A DNA stretch of 5,006 bases from Chloroflexota bacterium. Lineage in GTDB: Bacteria; Chloroflexota; UBA11872; VXOZ01. The stretch lies in the NCBI GenBank assembly GCA_009839775.1, contig VXOZ01000074.1:1-5006 (forward strand). The letters are read 5' to 3'. Of the stretch, positions 1 through 5,006 are shown piece by piece. The position numbers and the translations under genes are program-made. Numbering within the stretch: the first letter of the stretch is position 1; every line of letters starts with the position of its first letter. A model generated the notes under the pieces. It saw only the letters and a program-made list of their open reading frames with translations. It was not told the origin of the DNA and did not search any database.

Positions 1-2
1 GG

Positions 3-68
3 AGGGGGCGGCTGACAAGGGTATATGAAAACGAGATTGTAGCTACAGACCGGCCCCACTACCCTTAG
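3..68 (+). CDS. possible 3' end of an unidentified gene (partial)
   Basis: One plus-strand frame is open from the window edge to a TAG at 66-68 and would give 21 residues ending VYENEIVATDRPHYP. The other two plus frames stop earlier, at 13-15 and 26-28. The only support is that the peptide looks protein-like and that a small GC-rich hairpin starts 3 bases after the stop. There is too little sequence to recognise a family, and a chance open stretch of this length is quite possible. Confidence 0.2.
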   Translation, partial: RGRLTRVYENEIVATDRPHYP

Positions 69-70
69 AT

Positions 71-89
71 TCCGGCCTATGCCGGATTT
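71..89 (+). terminator. weak terminator-like hairpin
   Basis: TCCGGC (71-76) pairs with GCCGGA (81-86) around a 4-base CTAT loop, and the short run TTT follows. The stem is only 6 bp and the T tract is poor, so intrinsic termination would be weak. Its position just after the stop at 66-68 is the main reason to list it. Confidence 0.25.
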
Positions 90-389
90 GTAAAGTGTAA
101 CGAGGAAACTAAAGCGTAGCGAGCGTACCCTGGCAAGAGCACATTAACCGAATTCCAAGTGCTTAGTGTCAAAGTTTATGCTCGTTGCACCGGCCAAGAA
201 AACCAAGTAGCGGGAAACGGCAAGCGTCCAAACTCGCGAGCAAATTGCCCGGTGCATCCTCATGCTCTCCGCTCGGTATAGAACTCAATATATACATTGC
301 TCTGGGCAGAGCCGAATTATGAGATAGCTTCTCGTAGACTAACACGTTTGCTTGGCTGAGCGAGGACAACGATAGCACAGGGCAAAGAA

Positions 390-408
390 GCGGGGGACAA
401 GCCCCCGC
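390..408. repeat. GC-rich palindromic repeat unit (7-bp stem)
   Basis: GCGGGGG (390-396) and CCCCCGC (402-408) form a perfect 7-bp stem around the loop ACAAG. The unit is flanked by CGCTAC on the right. From memory, G-run/C-run palindromes with flanks of this kind occur as dispersed intergenic repeats in several uncultivated bacterial genomes, but only one copy is present here, so the repeat status is inferred. There is no clean T tract on either side. On the minus strand the stem is followed by TTCTTT, which gives it some weak terminator character. Confidence 0.45.
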
Positions 409-483
409 GCTACGTTTTGACCGGCGGTGTGCTGGCACGTGACGAGGACACAGGCGTCGCTGCCATGCATCCGGTAGCACAGG

Positions 484-504
484 CCCTTCGGCAGGCTCAG
501 GACA
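484..504 (+). repeat. small dispersed repeat unit, copy 1
   Basis: The 18 bases at 486-503 match 15 of 18 bases of 4241-4258 near the other end of the window, in the same orientation; the shared pattern is CTTCGRCARGCTCAGSAC. Both copies lie outside coding regions. Unlike the second copy, this one is not framed by long inverted arms. The core matches what I remember of a widespread intergenic repeat that often gets mistranslated into peptides such as LSLSK or PEPAEG. Confidence 0.5.
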
Positions 505-660
505 CATTTGCAACCTGTACCGTAGCGCAGTAATGTCGGAATACTACGCCAGTCCGGTTACTCCTCACGACAAGAATGTTGAGCTACCAGTAGCTCTGTT
601 TGCCTCAGCGCAAGGCCGATTGAGTGAGGCTTCGCCCCATTACCCTACGAAAATTAACCC

Positions 661-1419
661 ATGACAGTCACCAAAGCGCACATCCGCGCAGGACTCCACG
701 AGCTTGGGGTTGGCACCGGCGACCTGCTGCTCGTCCACAGTTCCTTGCGCAGCTTCGGTTACGTGCAGGGCGGCGCCGACACCGTAATCGACGCGCTCCT
801 GGAGACCGTGGGAGCCAGCGGCACCGTACTTGTGCCTACCTTGACCTTCACAGTCCTCAAGTCTTGGCCGCATCTGTTTTCTGTCAGCAAGACACCGTCT
901 TCCACCGGACGCATTACCGAGACGTTGCGGCAGCGCAAAGAGGCTGTTCGGAGCGGCCACCCCGTGTCTTCCGCCGCAGCCATAGGGTCGCAGGCGGCCT
1001 ACCTCACCGCCGCGCATCGGGATACCCCTTGCGGGCCGGACTCACCCTATTTCCGCCTGTACGAACTTGGCGGAAAGGTCGTCTTCTTTGGCGCGTCGCT
1101 CGGCAGCAATTCCGCCTTCCATTGCGCGGAGGAGATTGTGTGCCCTGCCTATTTGGGCTTCGCAACGATCAAGGGCGCTATCGTGGAAGACAGGGATGGC
1201 CGCAGACGCGCGGTCACTGCCCGCCGCTACGATTGCTTTGATCGCGGTATCACGCGCCATCTGGGCAACATGGAGCCGATATTCCTCGAGCGCGGCCTCC
1301 TCCAACGCGCCCTGATTGGGGAGAGTCGAACGTACGTCATCGATGCCCAAGAGAACGTCAGCGTTTCCTGTGAGGTATTGACGGAAGACCCCGACTACAT
1401 CCTCTCGCCGCTCCACTAA
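661..1419 (+). CDS. AAC(3)-family N-acetyltransferase (Antibiotic_NAT fold)
   Basis: This 252-residue protein belongs to the aminoglycoside 3-N-acetyltransferase family, which transfers acetyl from acetyl-CoA to an amine and is cytoplasmic. Family landmarks appear in order: VHSSLRSFG (25-33) and GGADTVIDALLETVG (37-51), GTVLVPTLTF (54-63), the RSGHP segment with H100, TPCGPDSPY (122-130), and the GxSLGSNSAFHCAEE stretch with N150 and H154 (144-158). The length is near normal for the family and the C-terminal tail ends in a typical DPDYILSP. The start is fixed by a TAA in frame at 655-657, and the N-terminus aligns with family starts. No Shine-Dalgarno sequence precedes it, so translation may be leaderless or weak. 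Its substrate cannot be inferred: many chromosomal members are not proven resistance enzymes, and nothing mobile surrounds this one. Confidence 0.9.
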   Translation: MTVTKAHIRAGLHELGVGTGDLLLVHSSLRSFGYVQGGADTVIDALLETVGASGTVLVPTLTFTVLKSWPHLFSVSKTPSSTGRITETLRQRKEAVRSGHPVSSAAAIGSQAAYLTAAHRDTPCGPDSPYFRLYELGGKVVFFGASLGSNSAFHCAEEIVCPAYLGFATIKGAIVEDRDGRRRAVTARRYDCFDRGITRHLGNMEPIFLERGLLQRALIGESRTYVIDAQENVSVSCEVLTEDPDYILSPLH

Positions 1420-1441
1420 CAATATCTTGATCCGGCTTTGC

Positions 1442-1470
1442 TTTATGGAAACTACATACTGTGCTATAGT
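1442..1470 (+). promoter_or_regulatory. putative nrdR promoter with extended -10
   Basis: TATAGT (1465-1470) is preceded by TGC, giving the extended -10 pattern TGnTATAGT, five of six to the sigma-70 consensus. At 17-bp spacing the -35 would be TTTATG (1442-1447), a poor match with three of six, as is usual for extended -10 promoters. Transcription would begin near 1477 and leave a leader of about 80 bases before nrdR. Confidence 0.45.
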
Positions 1471-1472
1471 GG
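1456..1472. promoter_or_regulatory. possible NrdR-box-like operator overlapping the -10
   Basis: The sequence ATACTGTG-C-TATAGTGG is an imperfect palindrome. Read on the minus strand, its first half CCACTATA matches 7 of 8 bases of the known NrdR box half-site ACACTATA, and the other half matches about 5 of 8. One extra base at the centre makes it 17 rather than 16 bp. Known NrdR operators usually come as two boxes about three helical turns apart, and I see no second box. Autoregulation is therefore a suggestion only. Confidence 0.25.
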
Positions 1473-1545
1473 TGGATGTCCAGTACCGAGGCGCGTTGTA
1501 GCCGGTCACAGTTGCGCTCGCTCTGACGAATCGATAGACGCCAAC

Positions 1546-1550
1546 GGAGG
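1546..1550 (+). promoter_or_regulatory. ribosome binding site that decides the nrdR start
   Basis: GGAGG ends 7 bases before the ATG at 1558 and only 1 base before the in-frame ATG at 1552. The spacing favours 1558, which also gives the family's characteristic MRCP N-terminus. Confidence 0.75.
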
Positions 1551-1557
1551 TATGCGC

Positions 1558-2196
1558 ATGCGTTGCCCACAGTGCGCCAAGCAAGATACCCGCGTGGTTG
1601 ATAGTCGACCTGAGGAAATGAGCATTCGCCGCCGCCGCGAATGCGGCAATTGCGGCCATCGCTACACCACCTATGAGCGTCTGGAAGTGCTCGCATGTCC
1701 ACACTGTGAATCTATTGAATCGCGAGTCGCATCCTACCAACTGCTCAAGGCCGGATCGCGACGGTTCCGCGAGTGCCTGCGCTGCGGCAGAGAGTTCACG
1801 ACCACCGAGCGGGTTGACCCGGTACCGCTCACGGTAGTAAAGCGGGACGGCCGGCGCGAGGAGTTCAACCGGGGGAAACTGCGCGACAAGATAAGCACGG
1901 CGTGCTGGAAGCGTCCGGTGAGCTCGGAGCAAGTCGGAAACATCGTTGACGACATCGAACGCGACCTGCTTGAAGTGGGCGAACCCGAGGTAGAGTCCAC
2001 GGTCATCGGCGATAGAGTGATGCAGCGCCTGCGCGTCCTCGATGAAGTGGCCTATGTGCGTTTCGCCTCGGTCTATCGCCGCTTCGAAGACATCGACAGC
2101 ATTGCTGAGGAAATTGCCGAGTACCAGCTGTGGAAGCGCAGCCGCGCCCAGCCGGACCAAATTGCTCTGCTGCCGGAAGAAACGTCCATCACGTAG
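1558..2196 (+). CDS. nrdR: transcriptional repressor NrdR with duplicated zinc ribbon
   Basis: NrdR binds NrdR boxes upstream of ribonucleotide reductase genes and represses them according to ATP/dATP bound at its ATP-cone. This copy is 212 residues; the usual length is about 150-160. Residues 1-44 form a canonical zinc ribbon (C3, C6, C29, C32, with VVDSRP and RRRREC motifs and TTYER). Residues 45-88 are a second ribbon with exactly the same spacing (C47, C50, C73, C76; RRFREC, TTTER), lacking the DSRP motif. By my hand alignment the two units share 16 of 44 positions. A full ATP-cone follows (about 89-180), with VVKRDGRREEF (93-103), KRP (118-120) and YVRFASVYRRF (166-176), then a charged tail of about 25 residues. 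The gene is read in the same direction as its flanking genes but has its own likely promoter. The family call is secure; the effect of the extra ribbon is unknown. Confidence 0.95.
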   Translation: MRCPQCAKQDTRVVDSRPEEMSIRRRRECGNCGHRYTTYERLEVLACPHCESIESRVASYQLLKAGSRRFRECLRCGREFTTTERVDPVPLTVVKRDGRREEFNRGKLRDKISTACWKRPVSSEQVGNIVDDIERDLLEVGEPEVESTVIGDRVMQRLRVLDEVAYVRFASVYRRFEDIDSIAEEIAEYQLWKRSRAQPDQIALLPEETSIT

Positions 2197-2289
2197 GACA
2201 ATCTCTCAGGCTCTTGGAGGTTGACCCGCAGGACAGCGTCTGGCGTGTTGAATTGTGTGCGCTCTAGTGTTTGGACAATAGCCCATCCT

Positions 2290-2712
2290 GTGAAACCCTC
2301 CCATATACGCAGCTTTCTCTTCTACTGGCTGCCTCCACTTCTCTGGATGGCCCTCATCTACTACGGTTCCGCACAACCCACGCTGCCGTCACTCACGCAT
2401 AGCCTCCTCGATTCGCTGGTGAAGTACGGCGCGCATTTTGTGGAATATGCCGTGCTGGCGGCGCTCTGGTACCGCGCGATCTACTCACGCTTTCCTCACC
2501 CGAAGATCCAACCCTTGGCACTTATCATAGTCATCGCTTACGCCCTCAGCGACGAGTTCCACCAGTCCTTCGTGCCGGGAAGAAGCGCCACCTGGCAGGA
2601 CGTGGCGGTGGATGTCATCGGCGGCGCGAGCGCCCTTTTGGCCTGGAATGTCGTGCAGCAGTGGCGGAACCGCAACAACACTTCCCGTGAAGAGCGCCGA
2701 CTGGAGCCCTGA
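2290..2712 (+). CDS. VanZ-family membrane protein
   Basis: This small integral membrane protein of 140 residues has about four hydrophobic segments (near 9-25, 48-66, 76-90 and 104-122). The VanZ-like signature is visible: H49 and EY (52-53) in the second segment, then SDEFHQSFVPGR (87-98), followed by D104 and D108 in TWQDVAVDVIGG. VanZ itself is tied to low-level teicoplanin resistance, but most members, including short single-domain ones like this, have no known function. The start is uncertain. GTG at 2290 puts the N-terminus just before the first membrane segment, as is usual, but has only a poor ribosome site. An upstream TTG at 2221 would add 23 residues, yet GGAGG abuts it with no spacing. 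GTG 2245 and GTG 2257 are also in frame. It lies downstream of nrdR on the same strand and may share its transcript. It ends 13 bases from the mnmE stop. Confidence 0.85.
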   Translation: MKPSHIRSFLFYWLPPLLWMALIYYGSAQPTLPSLTHSLLDSLVKYGAHFVEYAVLAALWYRAIYSRFPHPKIQPLALIIVIAYALSDEFHQSFVPGRSATWQDVAVDVIGGASALLAWNVVQQWRNRNNTSREERRLEP

Positions 2713-2725
2713 GCGAGCTTTTCAT

Positions 2726-4156
2726 CTACTTTCCGATGCAGAACTCGCCGAAAATGCGGTCGAGGAGATCTTCCGTCGCGCTCTCGCCGGTCAACTCACC
2801 GAACGCATTCATCGCGGCACGCAGGCCGATGCACACAAAGTCCACAGGAAGATCGTCGGCCGCGGCCTGGCGCGCCTCCATAAGCGCCGTGCGCGCTTCC
2901 TGCAAAACCTCTTGATGGCGGAACGAGGTTACGACGGCACTATCAGCAGGCAACCCGCCCTGCAAAAGTATTTCGCTAATACTCGCGCGCAACGCCTCCA
3001 GGCCGTCGTTGGTAACAGCCGAGGTCTGCACGACCGGAGAGCCATTGAGCACGTGTTGCACGTCGTTGGAAAAAAGGACCCGTGTCTTGTCAACCTTGTT
3101 CAGGGCGATGATCGTCCGTCGGTCCGGATCTGCTGCGCGGGCGCTGTTCACCTCCGCAATCACGTCGTGGTCTGCCGGCTGCAGCGCCATGCTGCTATCC
3201 AAGACCAAAATTATCAAGCGAGCCGCGGCCAATGACGCCCGGCTGCGCTCGACGCCAAGCTGTTCCACCACGTCATGCGTGTCCGCAATGCCCGCCGTAT
3301 CCGCCAGCACGAGCGGTATACCATCAACGTCAACGGTCTCCTCCAGCACGTCCCGCGTCGTTCCTGGGATGTCGGTTACAATCGCCCGGTCGGCAGACAA
3401 GAACGCATTCAATAAGCTCGACTTGCCGACGTTGGGGCGTCCCACGAGTACCGCAGGTACGCCGTCACGCACCAGCGCGCCGCTCTGCGCTGTTGCCAGC
3501 AGTTGATCCAAGGCGGAGAGCATGTCTGCGATGGTTGCTTCCACCTCGTGTGCGGGGACCGCGGGCACGTCGTCCTCGCTGAAATCAATGTTGGCTTCCA
3601 GGCGCGCCAGCAGTCCGAGCGCCTGCTGCCGCAACTGCTGGATGTGACGGGACAGACGGCCGTCCAGTTGGTCCAGCGCAAATGACAGTCCCTTGCCCGT
3701 ACGGGCGCGCACCACGTCCATGACCGCCTCGGCCTGGGCCAAATCGAGCTTGCCGTTGAGGAAAGCGCGCAGCGTAAACTCGCCGGGCCGGGCCAAGCGC
3801 GCGCCTTGCGCAACGAGCAGCGCAAGCGTCTTGCGTAGCACAGCCGGGCTGCCGTGACAGGAAAACTCCACCACGTCTTCACCCGTGTACGAGTGCGGCC
3901 GCCGCATATAGGTGCAAAGCGCTTGGTCCACACGCTCGTTGTTGGCCGGATCGCACACGAGACCGACGTACGCCCGGTGGCTCTGCCACTTGCCGGACTT
4001 CTGCCGCCGAAAGCAGCGTTTGCCAATCGGAAGGGACTGACTGCCGCTCAGCCGCACGATACCGATTGCGCCTTCACCCGGCGGCGTGGCTACTTTGTTT
4101 AGGGTATCATCGAGATCTACACGCGTAATCCTTGATTCTTGAAGATACTCTCCCAA
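2726..4156 (-). CDS. mnmE: tRNA uridine-5-carboxymethylaminomethyl modification GTPase MnmE
   Basis: MnmE (TrmE) works with MnmG to build the 5-carboxymethylaminomethyl group on U34 of certain tRNAs, using GTP, a one-carbon folate and glycine or ammonium. Counting from the chosen start (476 residues): the N-terminal domain opens with DTLNKVATPPGEGAIGIVRLSG (17-38) and carries YTGEDVVEFSCHG (90-102) and GEFTLRAFLNGKLDLAQAEA (125-144). The G domain has GRPNVGKS (239-246), GTTRD (265-269), DTAG (286-289) and NKVD (353-356). The protein ends in the family's C-terminal FCIGK with its conserved Cys (C473). No ATG lies between the conserved N-terminus and an upstream palindromic repeat. An ATG at 4297 would translate that repeat into FVLSLSKHERK and is unlikely. 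TTG at 4156, with AAGG 6 bases before it, is the best start I see; ATT at 4129 would match the family length even more closely. Confidence 0.95.
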   Translation of the reverse strand: MGEYLQESRITRVDLDDTLNKVATPPGEGAIGIVRLSGSQSLPIGKRCFRRQKSGKWQSHRAYVGLVCDPANNERVDQALCTYMRRPHSYTGEDVVEFSCHGSPAVLRKTLALLVAQGARLARPGEFTLRAFLNGKLDLAQAEAVMDVVRARTGKGLSFALDQLDGRLSRHIQQLRQQALGLLARLEANIDFSEDDVPAVPAHEVEATIADMLSALDQLLATAQSGALVRDGVPAVLVGRPNVGKSSLLNAFLSADRAIVTDIPGTTRDVLEETVDVDGIPLVLADTAGIADTHDVVEQLGVERSRASLAAARLIILVLDSSMALQPADHDVIAEVNSARAADPDRRTIIALNKVDKTRVLFSNDVQHVLNGSPVVQTSAVTNDGLEALRASISEILLQGGLPADSAVVTSFRHQEVLQEARTALMEARQAAADDLPVDFVCIGLRAAMNAFGELTGESATEDLLDRIFGEFCIGK

Positions 4157-4192
4157 GTTGGGCCTTGGATTCGCCTGATAGCTCTCACCAAT

Positions 4193-4203
4193 CTGAGCTT
4201 GTC
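4193..4203 (-). repeat. inverted 11-base copy of the repeat core
   Basis: CTGAGCTTGTC is the exact reverse complement of GACAAGCTCAG at 4245-4255, 41 bases to the right. With the hairpin at 4227-4269 it forms a composite palindromic region between pyrE and mnmE, reminiscent of paired REP elements. Confidence 0.5.
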
Positions 4204-4226
4204 TTCCCGGGTGCTGGATAGCCTGC

Positions 4227-4269
4227 CGTTTCCGTTCATGCTTCGACAAGCTCAGCACGAACGGAAACG
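4227..4269. repeat. palindromic repeat (REP-like), copy 2, between pyrE and mnmE
   Basis: Perfect 11-bp arms (CGTTTCCGTTC at 4227-4237 and GAACGGAAACG at 4259-4269) enclose TGCT/AGCA (4239-4242 and 4254-4257) after a single A-C mismatch, leaving an 11-base loop. The interior contains the core CTTCGACAAGCTCAGCAC (4241-4258) shared with 486-503. There is no T tract, so it is not a standard terminator, but a hairpin this strong in the pyrE-mnmE gap could stabilise the pyrE mRNA end or attenuate readthrough. Confidence 0.7.
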
Positions 4270-4347
4270 CCTTTCGTGTGACGCAGGGAGCCTGCACAGA
4301 AACCTAAGACCGGAGCTAGTCAGGACTCGTATGGTCGCACTCCAACA

Positions 4348-4911
4348 CTAGCTTTCGTGCAACGTTGGCTCAACCCCTAGGTCCTCAATCGTAAATATGT
4401 GCCCATATGCGTAGCCAGCCGCCGCTATCGCGACTGCACCGCCCTGCAAGCGATCCACAAGCGTCCATATGCCGGTTACCACACCTCCTGCTTCCTTGAC
4501 CGCCTCTGCCGCGCGCAGCACAGAACCGCCGGTCGTGACTGTATCTTCCAGGATCGCTACCCGCATGCCCGGCTGCAATGGGCCTTCCACCTGTTTACCG
4601 GTGCCGTGCTCTTTCGCCTGGCTGCGCACGATGAGAGCGGCAAGCGGCGTGCCTGCCGTGAAACTGGCAATCGCGACGGCGGTCACCACCGGGTCCGCGG
4701 CAACCGACATGCCGGCAACGGCATCCGGCAAGGGATCGCCCAACGCCCGCAACATCACTTGGCCCGTCAGGTGCGCACCTTCCGCGGACAACGTCACAAG
4801 ACGGCAGTCAATGTAGTAGTTCGCCCGTTTGCCGGAACTGAGGACAAAGTCCCCCACCTTTACCGCTTCCGCTTGCAGCAACTGGCGCAGGCGCTCTCGC
4901 TCGGCATCCAC
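4348..4911 (-). CDS. pyrE: orotate phosphoribosyltransferase
   Basis: This enzyme joins orotate to PRPP to form orotidine 5'-monophosphate, the fifth step of de novo pyrimidine synthesis, in the cytoplasm as a dimer. The 187-residue protein shows FVLSSGKRANYYIDCR (22-37, orotate-binding side), ADPVVTAVA (72-80), the mobile catalytic loop RSQAKEHGTGK (96-106) and the PRPP-binding loop VAILEDTVTTGGS (118-130). It closes with FTIEDLG (173-179). Length and order are normal. In the loop the common RKxxKxHG pattern has Ser (S97) at the second position, while K100 and H102 are kept. GTG at 4911 is chosen because AGAGGTG lies 6 bases upstream; GTG at 4920 would add 3 residues but has a weaker ribosome site. 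mnmE lies downstream on the same strand after about 190 bases. Confidence 0.93.
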   Translation of the reverse strand: MDAERERLRQLLQAEAVKVGDFVLSSGKRANYYIDCRLVTLSAEGAHLTGQVMLRALGDPLPDAVAGMSVAADPVVTAVAIASFTAGTPLAALIVRSQAKEHGTGKQVEGPLQPGMRVAILEDTVTTGGSVLRAAEAVKEAGGVVTGIWTLVDRLQGGAVAIAAAGYAYGHIFTIEDLGVEPTLHES

Positions 4912-4917
4912 AGGTTT

Positions 4918-4924
4918 CACCTCT
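4918..4924 (-). promoter_or_regulatory. ribosome binding site favouring the inner pyrE start
   Basis: AGAGGTG on the minus strand is a strong match to the anti-Shine-Dalgarno sequence and ends 6 bases before GTG 4911. The GTG inside this motif (4920) is the alternative, slightly longer start. Confidence 0.5.
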
Positions 4925-4951
4925 TCTTTGGCTCAGCGTGTAACATACTCG

Positions 4952-4980
4952 ATTCTAGCGAGCTGCGGCGCCTCTGACCA
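4952..4980 (-). promoter_or_regulatory. putative pyrE promoter
   Basis: On the minus strand, TGGTCA (4980-4975, four of six to the -35 consensus) and TAGAAT (4957-4952, five of six to the -10) are separated by exactly 17 bases. Transcription would begin near 4945 and leave a short leader of about 35 bases. That is too short for the attenuator structures often found upstream of pyrimidine genes. Confidence 0.45.
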
Positions 4981-5006
4981 GAGCATGTACTTTGCAAACG
5001 ACTGGA

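Larger units (their letters stand above)
87..660. other. long intergenic region without a convincing gene
   Basis: I see no recognisable coding region in these roughly 570 bases. They hold two small palindromic repeat units (listed separately) and several short self-complementary stretches: GCTCTG/CAGAGC at 299-312, GAGCTA/TAGCTC at 581-596, and GCCTCA/TGAGGC at 602-607 and 625-630. A 114-codon minus-strand open frame (513-169) runs straight through both repeat units and resembles no family I know. The stretch looks like spacer or decayed sequence. I found no tRNA-like T-loop and no clear sigma-70 promoter in it. Confidence 0.5.

Noticed and set aside
169..513. Minus-strand open frame of 114 codons
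   Set aside because: It runs through both palindromic repeat units, begins with a translated repeat (PEPAEGPV), matches no family I know and has no ribosome site that stands out.
581..601. GAGCTA/TAGCTC hairpin followed by TGTTT as a terminator
   Set aside because: The 6-bp stem is short and AT-containing, the T run is interrupted, and no gene ends upstream of it.
661..1419. Mobile antibiotic-resistance cassette
   Set aside because: There is no integron attachment site, insertion sequence, transposase or integrase nearby, and the gene sits beside ordinary chromosomal genes.
1476..1526. Possible 16-codon leader peptide before nrdR (ATG 1476)
   Set aside because: It would begin at or before the likely transcript start and has no regulatory codon run or attenuator structure.
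1042..2160. Minus-strand open frame of 372 codons, antisense to the acetyltransferase end and nrdR
   Set aside because: It is the shadow of two well-supported genes; its alanine- and arginine-rich translation shows no domain and it crosses the intergenic promoter region.
2221..2226. TTGACC as a -35 element for the VanZ-family gene
   Set aside because: It is a good -35 match, but no acceptable -10 lies 16-18 bases downstream.
3409..4026. Minus-strand open frame of 205 codons inside mnmE
   Set aside because: Shifted-frame reading of mnmE, rich in Arg, Trp and Cys, with no recognisable domain.
4985..5006. ATG starting MYFANDW on the plus strand at the right edge
   Set aside because: Only seven codons are visible and there is no ribosome site; it could be a divergent gene start but cannot be supported.

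Overview
The window looks like ordinary bacterial chromosome of moderately high GC. I found no phage genes, transposase, CRISPR array, tRNA or rRNA. Gene starts are a mixture of ATG, GTG and probably TTG. The gene content (NrdR, a VanZ-like protein, MnmE, PyrE, an AAC(3)-family acetyltransferase) together with small palindromic intergenic repeats would fit an uncultivated bacterium such as a Chloroflexota member. That placement is a weak guess from general impression; the sequence alone does not prove it.

Layout, left to right. Positions 1-68 may hold the last residues of an unidentified plus-strand gene, followed by a small hairpin. Positions 87-660 are about 570 bases without a convincing gene; they hold two short palindromic repeat units and several small hairpins. 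An AAC(3)-family N-acetyltransferase (661-1419, +) follows, then a promoter-like segment. Next is nrdR (1558-2196, +), the repressor of ribonucleotide reductase genes, and a VanZ-family membrane protein (about 2290-2712, +). The VanZ gene ends 13 bases from the end of mnmE (tRNA U34 modification GTPase, 4156-2726, -), so the two genes converge. Upstream of mnmE on the same strand, across a ~190-base gap holding a composite palindromic repeat, is pyrE (orotate phosphoribosyltransferase, 4911-4348, -) with a plausible promoter.

The genes do not form one pathway. NrdR and PyrE both concern nucleotide supply (deoxyribonucleotide control and de novo pyrimidine synthesis), MnmE acts on tRNA, and the other two are accessory or uncharacterised.

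The observation most worth following is in NrdR. The protein carries two tandem zinc ribbons with identical cysteine spacing (C3/C6/C29/C32 and C47/C50/C73/C76, period exactly 44 residues) ahead of a normal ATP-cone, where the family normally has one. A 17-bp imperfect palindrome resembling an NrdR box overlaps the likely -10 element of its own promoter.
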